DNA of 64,000 bases from HGM04593 sp045588485. Its GTDB lineage: Bacteria > Bacteroidota > Bacteroidia > Bacteroidales > Bacteroidaceae. The position numbers were made by a program, and so were the translations under genes. The notes under the pieces were generated by a model. The model did no database searches. It saw only the letters and a list, made by a program, of their open reading frames with translations, and was not told the origin of the DNA. This document shows, one piece after another, positions 34,641 through 43,163 of this stretch. Where the stretch lies: the NCBI GenBank assembly GCA_045588485.1, contig JAZNEI010000065.1, positions 49,060 through 113,059 on the forward strand, written 5' to 3'. How positions within the stretch are numbered: the first letter of the stretch is position 1; the number at the start of each line of letters is the position of its first letter.

Positions 34641-37088
34641 ATGAAAAGATTTCTTTTATCGGCAATGGCACTATGTGCTGTTGCAGTGGCAATGGCCGAT
34701 ACGATTGATGTAAAGCGATTTATCTACGCAGGCCCTTATCCTGTGCGTGCACCTTATATGGTCGACTCGGTTGATGTAAATTCGGCTCCTTACGATGTAA
34801 AGAGTATGTTGGATGCTCCTCTCTCTCTTGACCTGCTCGATGCCGGTACATCTTTTGAGGGCGGTGCCCTGCCTAATGTAAGCGAGGGTAATGCGCTGCA
34901 TCTGCTCTCCTTTACAGTGCAGGCCGAGGAGTATGCAAAAGTTAAGTTCAATATCTCGGGTATCACCGATTATCGCCTTTTTATCAACGGCGAGGGAAAG
35001 TCGGCAGGGGAGATTACCCTTTTACCCTCTACGAATAAGATAGTAATAAAATATCTCTCCGATGCACAAAGGAGCGACACTCTTTCTGTGAGCCTCGATT
35101 GCGAGAAAGAGGGTGCAGTGTCGTTGCGCGAGGATGGCTGCCGCGACTTTTCGATATCCGATGTGCTCGACGGTACATCTATCGCAGGTGCAACGCTCTC
35201 ACCCAACGGAAAATATATGATTGTCTCTTATCGTACCACTCATAAAGGTGGACAGACATCATCGGTAAGCAAGGTCAAGGAGGTGGCATCGGGGAAGGTT
35301 GTTGCGCAAAGTACCGATTATCTACAATGGATGCCTAAAAGCAACCGTTACTATTATACCCGTAGTGCAGTAGAGGGACGCTCTCTTGTGGCGGTGGACC
35401 CTGCAACCTCGGCCGAGACTGTTCTTGTAAACAACCTGCCTTCGGGGTATTTCCGCTTTGCACCCACCGAGGATTATCTGCTTTTCTCATTAAGCAAGGC
35501 CGGCCCTGCCGAGCGTAAGGAGATTTATGAGGTGCTCGAACCCGACGACCGTCAGCCGGGGTGGCGTAACCGTTCGTATATTGCTCGCTTTAATCTCTCC
35601 GACGGCATTATGCAGCCTCTTACATTCGGTTATCACAATTCGTGGGCCACAGATATCTCGGCCGATGGTCGCTGCGTGCTTTTCATGACAAGCAGAAGCC
35701 GCCTTACCGAGCGTCCTACAACACTCTTCTCGCTGCACACGATGGATGTTACCACAATGGAGGTAAAGACTCTTGTCGAAGATGATGGCTTCATAAGCGA
35801 TGCCCGTTTCTCACCCGATGGCAAGCAGGTTCTTGTAAAAGGTTCGCCCGAGTCGTTTGAGGGTATCGGTAATATAGTTCCCGAGGGTAAATATCCCAAT
35901 ATGTTCGACTATCAGCTCTTTATAATGGATGTTGCAAGCCGCGAGGTTAAGCCCGTAACAAAGGAGTTTAATCCAAGCGTGCAACAGATGGTGTGGAGCA
36001 GTGACGGCAATATCTATTTCACCGCAGAAAACCGCGACTATGTGAGCCTTTATCGCTTGAATCCTATAAACGGAAAAATAGAGCAGTTGCCTGCAAGTGA
36101 GGAACTTGTAAACAGTATTTCGATTGCTGCATCGGCACCACAGATGCTTTACTATGGACAGAGTGCAATGAACCCCCAACGACTATATATTTATAACACC
36201 CGCAAAGGACGCGAGCAGTTAAAAGAGGACACTGCAACAGAGAAACTCGATGGTGTGAAACTTGGCGAGTGTATCGATTGGAACTTCCTTAGCTCACGTG
36301 GTGACACTATCTATGGCCGTTACTATCTGCCGCCTAACTTCGATGCTTCGCGCAAGTATCCTATGGTAGTAAACTACTATGGTGGTTGCAATCCTACGTC
36401 GCGCTATTTCTCGAGTCGCTATCCGCATCATCTGTATGCAGCACTCGGATATGTTGTATATGTCGTGCAGCCAAGCGGAGCCAGTGGCTTCGGGCAGGAA
36501 TTCGGCTCTCGTCATGTGAATAGCGCCGGAGAAGGTCCTGCCGATGATATTATCGAGGGTACCAAACGTTTCTGCGAGGAGCATAGCTTTGTCGATGCAA
36601 AGAAAATAGGTTGCATCGGTGCCTCTTATGGTGGTTTTATGACACAGTATTTGCAGACAAAGACCGATATTTTTGCAGCTGCAATATCGCACGCAGGAAT
36701 CAGTGACCATACAAGCTACTGGGGCGAGGGTTATTGGGGCTACTCGTACAGCGAGGTGAGTATGGCACGCAGCTACCCGTGGAGCCACAAGGAACTTTAT
36801 GTCGACCGCAGTCCTCTTTATAATGCCGATAAGATTCACACTCCTATCCTCTTCCTGCACGGCGACGTAGATACCAATGTGCCTGTGGGCGAGAGTATTC
36901 AGATGTACACCGCTCTGAAACTCTTAGGTCGTGAAACTGCAATGGTACTTGTGAACGGACAAGACCACCACATTCTCGATTATGGGAAATATATTCAGTG
37001 GCAGAATACCATTTTTGCGTGGTTCGCAAAATGGTTGAAAGACGACCCCTCTTGGTGGAACGATATTTACAAGCCCAAGGCACTGTAA
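34641..37088 (+). CDS. S9 family prolyl oligopeptidase-type serine peptidase
   Basis: An 815-residue secreted or periplasmic peptidase. A signal peptide (MKRFLLSAMALCAVAVAMA) is followed by a beta-propeller (about residues 150-540) with TolB-like repeats such as ISDARFSPDGKQVLV, and a C-terminal alpha/beta-hydrolase domain. Catalytic residues: Ser662 in GCIGASYGGFMTQY, an Asp in HGDVDTNVP (about 742-744), His near 776 in QDHHILDYGK. The acyl-peptidase/DPP-like members (for example Porphyromonas PTP-A and DPP5) take peptides in the periplasm for amino-acid uptake. Monocistronic, with its own promoter and terminator. Confidence 0.93.
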   Translation: MKRFLLSAMALCAVAVAMADTIDVKRFIYAGPYPVRAPYMVDSVDVNSAPYDVKSMLDAPLSLDLLDAGTSFEGGALPNVSEGNALHLLSFTVQAEEYAKVKFNISGITDYRLFINGEGKSAGEITLLPSTNKIVIKYLSDAQRSDTLSVSLDCEKEGAVSLREDGCRDFSISDVLDGTSIAGATLSPNGKYMIVSYRTTHKGGQTSSVSKVKEVASGKVVAQSTDYLQWMPKSNRYYYTRSAVEGRSLVAVDPATSAETVLVNNLPSGYFRFAPTEDYLLFSLSKAGPAERKEIYEVLEPDDRQPGWRNRSYIARFNLSDGIMQPLTFGYHNSWATDISADGRCVLFMTSRSRLTERPTTLFSLHTMDVTTMEVKTLVEDDGFISDARFSPDGKQVLVKGSPESFEGIGNIVPEGKYPNMFDYQLFIMDVASREVKPVTKEFNPSVQQMVWSSDGNIYFTAENRDYVSLYRLNPINGKIEQLPASEELVNSISIAASAPQMLYYGQSAMNPQRLYIYNTRKGREQLKEDTATEKLDGVKLGECIDWNFLSSRGDTIYGRYYLPPNFDASRKYPMVVNYYGGCNPTSRYFSSRYPHHLYAALGYVVYVVQPSGASGFGQEFGSRHVNSAGEGPADDIIEGTKRFCEEHSFVDAKKIGCIGASYGGFMTQYLQTKTDIFAAAISHAGISDHTSYWGEGYWGYSYSEVSMARSYPWSHKELYVDRSPLYNADKIHTPILFLHGDVDTNVPVGESIQMYTALKLLGRETAMVLVNGQDHHILDYGKYIQWQNTIFAWFAKWLKDDPSWWNDIYKPKAL

Positions 37089-37091
37089 GAG

Positions 37092-37131
37092 AAAAAAATG
37101 TTCGCTACTTTAAAGCAGCGAACATTTTTTA
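37092..37131. terminator. Bidirectional terminator between S9 peptidase gene and argD
   Basis: AAAAAAATGTTCGCT pairs with AGCGAACATTTTTT across a 10-nt loop. It lies between convergent genes and has A and T runs on both sides. Confidence 0.9.
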
Positions 37132-37148
37132 TTTAGTGCAATAATCTC

Positions 37149-38273
37149 TTACGCAAGTACTCTTTTCAGTCGTGCGATAAACTCCTCGGCCTGCTGCATT
37201 GACAGCGAGAGGGGAGGGAGCAGACGTATCACATTTGTACCGCTTACTCCTGTGAAGACATGCTCTTCGAACAACAGTCGGCGACGAATATCCTTTATCG
37301 GCTCGTCAAACTCCATTCCAATCATAAGACCTCGGCCGCGAACCTCTTTTATGCGCTCTATCTTCGATAGCTCTTGCATAAGATAGGCTCCGACGCTATT
37401 TGCATTTTCAATGAGTTTCTCGTCGTTCATCACATCGAGTACAGCCTGTGCTGCTGCACAGGCAAGATGGTTGCCTCCGAATGTGGTGCCCAACTGTCCT
37501 GCCCAGGGGGTGAACTTAGGGCTTATAAGTACGCAACCGATGGGGAATCCGTTGCCTATTCCCTTTGCCACTGTGATAATATCGGGGCGTATGCCTGCCC
37601 ATTGGTGCGCAAAGAATTTTCCGCTGCGTCCGCAACCACTCTGAATCTCATCCAAGATAAGTGTTGTTTCTGTGGCGTTGCATACCTCTTGCAGTTTTCT
37701 GAGGAACTGAACCTCGGGTATTCTTATTCCGCCTACGCCCTGTATGCCTTCGATAATTACTGCAGTAACATCGCCTTTGGCAATCTCGGCTTTTACGGCC
37801 TCAATATCTCCCAAAGGCAGATATGTGGTGTGACCATTGGCATTTATCGGGGCTATAATTTTTGCGTTGTCGGTAACCTCCACAGCAAGCGAGGTGCGTC
37901 CGTGAAAAGCCTTGCTGAATGATATAACTCTTGTGCGTCCATTGTGAAACGACGATAGCTTGAGGGCATTCTCATTTGCCTCTGCACCCGAGTTTATGAA
38001 AAATGCACTATAGTCGCCGTAACCGCTTATACGGCCTAATGTCTCGGCAAGCTTAGTTTGCAGGGTGTTTACTACCGAGTTTGAGTAGAATCCCAATGTA
38101 CTCACCTGACGGCTCACAGCTTCGACGTATCGGGGGTGACAGTGTCCAATAGATATAACTGCGTGTCCGCCGTAGAGGTCGAGGTATTCTGTGCCGTTGG
38201 CATCCCACACCTTACAGCCATTGCCTTTGACAATATTTACATCAAAAAGCGGATATACATCGTATAATTTCAT
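37149..38273 (-). CDS. argD: Acetylornithine/succinylornithine aminotransferase
   Basis: PLP-dependent class III aminotransferase of arginine synthesis, 374 residues. PLP-binding segments: NSGAEANENALKLS, LILDEIQSGCGRSGKFFAHQ and the Schiff-base lysine in ITVAKGIGNGFPIG; TTFGGNHLACAAA follows. Last gene of the argR-GNAT-argG-argC-argD operon. Bacteroides is known to use N-succinyl instead of N-acetyl intermediates in this pathway, so the true substrate may be succinylated; the sequence here does not decide. Confidence 0.94.
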   Translation of the reverse strand: MKLYDVYPLFDVNIVKGNGCKVWDANGTEYLDLYGGHAVISIGHCHPRYVEAVSRQVSTLGFYSNSVVNTLQTKLAETLGRISGYGDYSAFFINSGAEANENALKLSSFHNGRTRVISFSKAFHGRTSLAVEVTDNAKIIAPINANGHTTYLPLGDIEAVKAEIAKGDVTAVIIEGIQGVGGIRIPEVQFLRKLQEVCNATETTLILDEIQSGCGRSGKFFAHQWAGIRPDIITVAKGIGNGFPIGCVLISPKFTPWAGQLGTTFGGNHLACAAAQAVLDVMNDEKLIENANSVGAYLMQELSKIERIKEVRGRGLMIGMEFDEPIKDIRRRLLFEEHVFTGVSGTNVIRLLPPLSLSMQQAEEFIARLKRVLA

Positions 38274-38292
38274 CCTATTCTCTTTTTTATGG

Positions 38293-39261
38293 TTAAAAAG
38301 CCGATGGCTTTAAATGCAGTCCCACAGTCTCGGCAAGACCGAAGAGCAGGTTCATATTGTGTACAGCCTGTCCGCTTGCACCCTTCAGCAGATTGTCTAT
38401 TACCGAGGTTATAAGCAGTTTGTTGCCGTGCTTCTCAAGGTGGATAAGGCACTTGTTGGTGTTTACAACTTGCTTGAGGTCGATAGGAGTGGGTATGATA
38501 TGTGTAAACGAGTCGCGCTCGTAGTAGCTCTCGTAGATGCTGTATAGCTTATCTATATCCTCGTCGCATTTTACTACGATTGTGGCAAAGATACCTCGGG
38601 GAAAATCTCCACGATAAGGAATAAAGTCTATCGAACCGCTGTAGTCGGGCTGCAACTGCTTGATGCACTGCATAATCTCGGGAATATGCTGGTGCTCAAA
38701 AGGCTTGTATATGCTTATGTTGTTGTTGCGCCAACTGAAATGCGTGGTAGCCGAGGGCTTCACTCCTGCACCTGTGCTACCGGTAATTGCATTTACCGAT
38801 ACGTCGCCTTTAAGAAGATGCTCTTTGGCAAGAGGCAGCAGTCCAAGTTCTATGCAGGTGGCAAAACAACCGGGATTGGCTACGTAACGTCTCTTGCAGG
38901 TGTCGCGTCGGTTAAGCTCGGGTAGTCCGTATATGAAATCGTGGTCCTGTCCCTTGATGCGGTAGTCCATAGAAAGATCTATTACCTTAAGTTCATCGGG
39001 TAGTTGGTGACTCTCCATGAATTTGCGTGTGTCGCCGTGTGCTGTGCAAAAGAAGAGTAGGTCGATACTTTCAAGGGGTAGCTCATCGGTAAAGACAAGG
39101 TCGGTCTCGCCCAATAGTCCGCAGTGAACGTCTGTAATCTTGTTACCGGCATTGCTACCGCTGTGTACGAAGCATATCTCAACATCGGGGTGTATAAGAA
39201 GCAGACGCAGAAGTTCTCCTGCGGTGTATCCGGCACCTCCTATAATTCCAACTTTTATCAT
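38293..39261 (-). CDS. argC: N-acetyl-gamma-glutamyl-phosphate reductase
   Basis: NADPH-dependent reductase of arginine synthesis, 322 residues. Rossmann motif VGIIGGAGYTAGELLRLL at the front, active cysteine in VANPGCFATCIELGLLPL, and TGSTGAGVKPSATTHF. It sits 19 nt upstream of argD and 18 nt downstream of argG. As with argD, a succinylated substrate is possible in this lineage. Confidence 0.96.
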   Translation of the reverse strand: MIKVGIIGGAGYTAGELLRLLLIHPDVEICFVHSGSNAGNKITDVHCGLLGETDLVFTDELPLESIDLLFFCTAHGDTRKFMESHQLPDELKVIDLSMDYRIKGQDHDFIYGLPELNRRDTCKRRYVANPGCFATCIELGLLPLAKEHLLKGDVSVNAITGSTGAGVKPSATTHFSWRNNNISIYKPFEHQHIPEIMQCIKQLQPDYSGSIDFIPYRGDFPRGIFATIVVKCDEDIDKLYSIYESYYERDSFTHIIPTPIDLKQVVNTNKCLIHLEKHGNKLLITSVIDNLLKGASGQAVHNMNLLFGLAETVGLHLKPSAF

Positions 39262-39279
39262 AGTAACTCTGTGTTATAT

Positions 39280-40482
39280 TTACATTTTTTCGTCGGGGTG
39301 ATTAAGATAGTATGCACGCAAGGGGGTAGATGTTACCTTAATGAAGCCTTTTGCATCCTCGGCAGTCCATCCTTTTTGCATCTCGCCATACTCGCCAAGC
39401 TTGTTCTTTACAAGGTCGTTTGTAGACTCTACACCTACCGTCTCGAAATGCTTGGGCATAAGTTTAAGAATGGCAGTACCTGTCACGTTACGCTGCGAGC
39501 TCTCTAACATTGCCTCGATATCGCGCATTACAGGCTCCAGATACTGGCTCTCGTGCAGGAACATACCATACCAATTTGCAACCTGATCTTTCCAGTACTG
39601 CTGCCACTTGCTCAGAGTGTATTTCTCCAAGAAACGGTGTGCGCCTATAATGAGCATGGGTGCAGCGGCCTCGAATCCTACGCGTCCCTTGATACCAATT
39701 ATAGTATCGCCGACGTGCATATCACGTCCAATGCCATAGGGTGCACCAATCTCCTCTACTTTCTGAATAGCCTTTATGGGATCGTCGAACTTTTCGTCAT
39801 TCACCGCCTTTAGCTCGCCATTCTCGAATGTGAGGCGAAGTTCCTCTTCGCCATCCTTTTCTACCTGCTTCAGATAGGCTGTTTCGGGCAGTCCCTGTGC
39901 CGAATCGAGAATCTCACCACCGCATATCGACGTTCCCCAGATACCGACATTGTAAGAGTATTTCAACTTTGTAAAGTCGGCAAAGAAACCATTCTCGTTA
40001 AGGTAGTTTACCTCATATTCGCGTGTAAGTGCCATATCGCGTGTGAGGGTGATAATCTCGACACCGGGGGCAAGAACAAGGAATGTCATATCGAAACGAA
40101 TTTGGTCGTTGCCGGCTCCTGTCGAGCCGTGTGCAATTGCCGATGCTCCTATTTCGTTTGCGTAGCGTGCTATGGCAAGTGCCTGGAAAATTCTTTCCGA
40201 AGATACCGAGATGGGGTAGGTGCCATTGCGTAAAACATTACCGTAAATCATGTATCTGAGGCTCTTGTCGTAGTACTCGCGTGTTACGTCGAGTGTGACA
40301 TATTTTGTTGCGCCCAACTTATAGGCGTTCTCCTCGTTCTGCTTAAGTTGCTCGGGGCTGAAACCTCCGGTGTTGGCGCAGGCAGCATATACCTCATAAC
40401 CTTTCTCTTTTGCCAGATACATTACAGTGAATGATGTATCCAATCCTCCGCTGAATGCGACAACTACTTTTTTCTTGTTCAT
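39280..40482 (-). CDS. argG: Argininosuccinate synthase
   Basis: ATP-dependent ligase joining citrulline and aspartate, 400 residues. PP-loop VVVAFSGGLDTSFTVMYLA at the front, then YEVYAACANTGGFS; GSTGAGNDQIRFD contacts citrulline and aspartate. Sequence layout follows the short bacterial form common in Bacteroidota. Middle gene of the arginine operon. Confidence 0.95.
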   Translation of the reverse strand: MNKKKVVVAFSGGLDTSFTVMYLAKEKGYEVYAACANTGGFSPEQLKQNEENAYKLGATKYVTLDVTREYYDKSLRYMIYGNVLRNGTYPISVSSERIFQALAIARYANEIGASAIAHGSTGAGNDQIRFDMTFLVLAPGVEIITLTRDMALTREYEVNYLNENGFFADFTKLKYSYNVGIWGTSICGGEILDSAQGLPETAYLKQVEKDGEEELRLTFENGELKAVNDEKFDDPIKAIQKVEEIGAPYGIGRDMHVGDTIIGIKGRVGFEAAAPMLIIGAHRFLEKYTLSKWQQYWKDQVANWYGMFLHESQYLEPVMRDIEAMLESSQRNVTGTAILKLMPKHFETVGVESTNDLVKNKLGEYGEMQKGWTAEDAKGFIKVTSTPLRAYYLNHPDEKM

Positions 40483-40511
40483 AGTTAATTGTTATATTAT
40501 TTTATTGCTTT

Positions 40512-41075
40512 TTACTTATCATTTTTATGTTTTGCAGGGTCGTACAGCATAGCTGTGCATATACAATAGCGTCTGTCGGTACGCATAAGTACATCGTGGT
40601 TTACGCAGCCCTGACATCCTTTCCAGAATGCTTCGTCGTCGGTGAGTTCCGAGAAGGGGACAGGGACATAGCCAAGTTCGGTGTTGATTTTCATTACTGC
40701 ACCACCGCTTGTCAGTCCGAACAGTTTAGCCTCAGGCCACTTCTGACGCGATAATTCGAATGCTTTCTGCTTGATGCGTCGTGCAAGTCCGTGACGGCGG
40801 AAGCGGTCGCTTACTATTAGTCCCGAGTTTGCCACATACTGTTTGTTGCCCCAACTCTCGATGTAGCAGAATCCTGCAAACTCATCCTCGTAGAGTGCAA
40901 TTACAGCCTTGCCTTCGCGCATCTTCTGTGTGACATATTCGTGTGTTCTCTTGGCAATACCTGTGCCGCGCACCTTTGCGGCAGCACTTATTGTCTCAAG
41001 AATCTCATCAACATATTTCTCGTGTGATGCATCGGCTATTATAACCTTGATGCCATCGTTTATCTCTTGTTCCAT
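40512..41075 (-). CDS. GNAT family N-acyltransferase in the arginine operon
   Basis: A 187-residue GNAT protein: fold start VIIADASHEKYVDEILETISAAAKVRGTGIAKR, acyl-CoA loop VSDRFRRHGLARRIKQKAFE, and a cysteine cluster (CQGCVNHDVLMRTDRRYCIC) at the carboxyl end that could bind metal. It lies between argR and argG, with 29-nt and 11-nt gaps. The position makes it a good candidate for the first step, N-acylation of glutamate, as no classic argA or argJ is in the operon. That role is inference from context. Confidence 0.85.
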   Translation of the reverse strand: MEQEINDGIKVIIADASHEKYVDEILETISAAAKVRGTGIAKRTHEYVTQKMREGKAVIALYEDEFAGFCYIESWGNKQYVANSGLIVSDRFRRHGLARRIKQKAFELSRQKWPEAKLFGLTSGGAVMKINTELGYVPVPFSELTDDEAFWKGCQGCVNHDVLMRTDRRYCICTAMLYDPAKHKNDK

Positions 41076-41086
41076 TTTCTTCCCTA

Positions 41087-41569
41087 TTAAATATTAGGTA
41101 TAATTGTTCTCAATGCTTTAAGTACTGCACCTTTTGTCACATTCTCGGCAAGCACCATCATTACAGTGTCATCGCCGGCTATTGTGCCTAATATCTCGGG
41201 GAAGTCGTATCCGTCGATATGATAGGCCAATGTGCTTGCATAGCTGGGCTTTGTATGAATTACTGCCATATTGCCCGAGAATTTTATAGAAATGTATCCG
41301 TTTATCTCCTGTGGCGATGAGAGTGGGCGCATTTCGCCGTCTCCTCCCTCGTGGCGGTATTGGTGCGGACGTGTGAGTATATATCTGTATTTTCCTTGCA
41401 GTCCTACGGTCTTTACGACGCGAAGCTGATGCAGGTCGCGTGATAATGTCGCCTGTGTGAGTGTAAAACCCTCTTTCGAGAGTTCGGCCAGCAGCTCCTC
41501 TTGACTGCCAATCTCCTGTGTCGATAGTATTAGGCGTATTGCGTCGAGGCGCGAATTCTTAACTTTCAT
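41087..41569 (-). CDS. argR: Arginine repressor
   Basis: A 160-residue ArgR. N-terminal winged helix (about residues 7-70; IGSQEELLAELSKEGFTLTQATLSRDL is the recognition region) and C-terminal hexamerisation/arginine-binding domain with GTIAGDDTVMMVLAENV, where the paired aspartates bind arginine. First gene of the operon it presumably controls: with arginine bound it represses argG, argC and argD. The operon promoter lies 36 nt upstream. Confidence 0.94.
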   Translation of the reverse strand: MKVKNSRLDAIRLILSTQEIGSQEELLAELSKEGFTLTQATLSRDLHQLRVVKTVGLQGKYRYILTRPHQYRHEGGDGEMRPLSSPQEINGYISIKFSGNMAVIHTKPSYASTLAYHIDGYDFPEILGTIAGDDTVMMVLAENVTKGAVLKALRTIIPNI

Positions 41570-41604
41570 ATTAAATCTTCTCCTTACTTTTTTCTAAACG
41601 GCTG

Positions 41605-41636
41605 CAAAAGTAAATATTTTAATAGAATTTTCACAA
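41605..41636 (-). promoter_or_regulatory. Arginine operon promoter
   Basis: On the minus strand TTGTGA (41636-41631) followed after 18 nt by TACTTTTG (41612-41605), matching the TAnnTTTG pattern. The AT-rich flanks could contain ArgR operators, but I cannot identify the box with confidence. Confidence 0.7.
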
Positions 41637-41676
41637 TAAAAATACAATAAAATGCAAATAATGTATCGGATAATTA

Positions 41677-41715
41677 AAAAATATGCAACAATTCGTAAGA
41701 TTGTTGCATATTTTT
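41677..41715 (-). terminator. Terminator downstream of inositol-phosphate synthase
   Basis: Sixteen-bp perfect stem (41677-41692 with 41700-41715; core ATATGCAACAAT) and a 7-nt loop, 26 nt past the stop. T-rich on both strands. It isolates the synthase gene from the arginine operon. Confidence 0.9.
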
Positions 41716-41741
41716 ATGTTGTTTCGACAGTTTGTCTCTTT

Positions 41742-43043
41742 TTAGTCGAGTTCCTGGTCGGCTTCGTAGCCTGCAAGTTCTCTTATCTTGTTCTTTAACA
41801 TTGCAAACTGTTTGAAAAGGTCGTGTACCGGTTTTTCGCCGTCCTTGTGCATAGGTGCCTTGCAGTAGAACGACATAAACTCTTGAATACCTGTAAGTCC
41901 GGCACGCAGGGCAATGTCGCTGAACAGGATAAGGTCGAGTACAATAGGCGCAGCCAGAATAGAGTCTCGGCACAAGAAGTTTACCTTTATTGTCATGGGG
42001 TATCCCATCCAACCGAATATATCGATGTTGTCCCAACTCTCTTTCTCGTCGCCACGTGGAGGATAGTAGTTGATACGTACCTTATGATATACATCTGAGT
42101 ATAGCTCGGGGTATATGTCGCTGTCGAGGATATTTTCTAATGCAGATGTCTTGCTGCGACGCTTCGTCTCGAAATTTTCCGGGGCATCGAGTACAACACC
42201 GTCGCGGTTGCCAAGAATGTTTGTCGAGAACCATCCTGTTACTCCCAGTTGACGTGTGAAGAATGCAGGTGCAAGTACGGTCTTCATCATTGTCTGTCCA
42301 CTCTTGAAATCTTTTCCGGTGATGGGAACACGCATCTCCTCGGCAAGCTCCCACATAGCCGGAATGTCAACGCAGAGGTTGGGAGCGCCCATTACGAACG
42401 GGCAACCCTCGCGCATAGCTGCATAGGCATAGCACATACTTGGTGCTACGTGCTCTGCATCGTTGGCTTTCATTGCTGCCTCGAATGAGGCAAGGCTGCC
42501 GTGTACATTTTCGTCACGGGGTATATATTTCTCGGTGCTGGCAATCCATATTACGATAACACGGTCGCAACCATTCTGCTCCTTGAAACTGCGTATGTCT
42601 TCGCGTAACTGTTGGGTGAGTTCCCAGCGCGAGTCACCGCTTTTGACATTTGGTCCATCGATATTTGTCGCATAGCTTTTATCGAAAAGCGCTTTGTATG
42701 GACGTATTGCCTGCAATTCCTCTTTTACGGGGTCGATGTCGGCCTGTTTCAGTACGTTCGCTTTTATAGCTGCTTCGTATGCGTTGTCCTCATATATATC
42801 CCAAGCTCCGAATACGATATTGTCGAGTTTTGCGATTGGCAGTATGTGCTTGACCTCTTTATAAATTTTCTCCTCGCCTTTTCCTAAACGCATGATACCG
42901 TCGCATGCAAAAGAACCAATAGGCTTTGAGAGACCTTTGCGCGACATTAGTACACCTGTTATTGTGGTTGTGGTTACTGCACCGAGTCCAACACACATAA
43001 CTCCTAATTTACCGTTGGTGGGTTTTACCCTGCATTCTTTCAT
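41742..43043 (-). CDS. myo-Inositol-1(3)-phosphate synthase
   Basis: NAD-dependent enzyme converting glucose 6-phosphate to inositol phosphate, 433 residues. NAD-binding GVMCVGLGAVTTTTITGVL at the front; SGDSRWELTQQLREDI and IVIWIASTEKYI in the middle; GKDFKSGQTMMKTVLAPAF and KVNFLCRDSILAAPIVLDL in the catalytic domain. In Bacteroides this enzyme (BT1526) starts inositol phosphoceramide and phosphatidylinositol synthesis. In this window none of the other inositol-lipid genes is beside it: it is flanked by lpdA and a terminator. Confidence 0.9.
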   Translation of the reverse strand: MKECRVKPTNGKLGVMCVGLGAVTTTTITGVLMSRKGLSKPIGSFACDGIMRLGKGEEKIYKEVKHILPIAKLDNIVFGAWDIYEDNAYEAAIKANVLKQADIDPVKEELQAIRPYKALFDKSYATNIDGPNVKSGDSRWELTQQLREDIRSFKEQNGCDRVIVIWIASTEKYIPRDENVHGSLASFEAAMKANDAEHVAPSMCYAYAAMREGCPFVMGAPNLCVDIPAMWELAEEMRVPITGKDFKSGQTMMKTVLAPAFFTRQLGVTGWFSTNILGNRDGVVLDAPENFETKRRSKTSALENILDSDIYPELYSDVYHKVRINYYPPRGDEKESWDNIDIFGWMGYPMTIKVNFLCRDSILAAPIVLDLILFSDIALRAGLTGIQEFMSFYCKAPMHKDGEKPVHDLFKQFAMLKNKIRELAGYEADQELD

Positions 43044-43163
43044 AATTTTTTAATTTTAATTGGAACAAAGTAACAACTTTTTATCCAATAAACCTATTTA
43101 ATGCTTTTTAAGTTTACTCTTTTTAGAACTTTTTTGCTTGGATGCTGTATAGTAAGGAACTTC

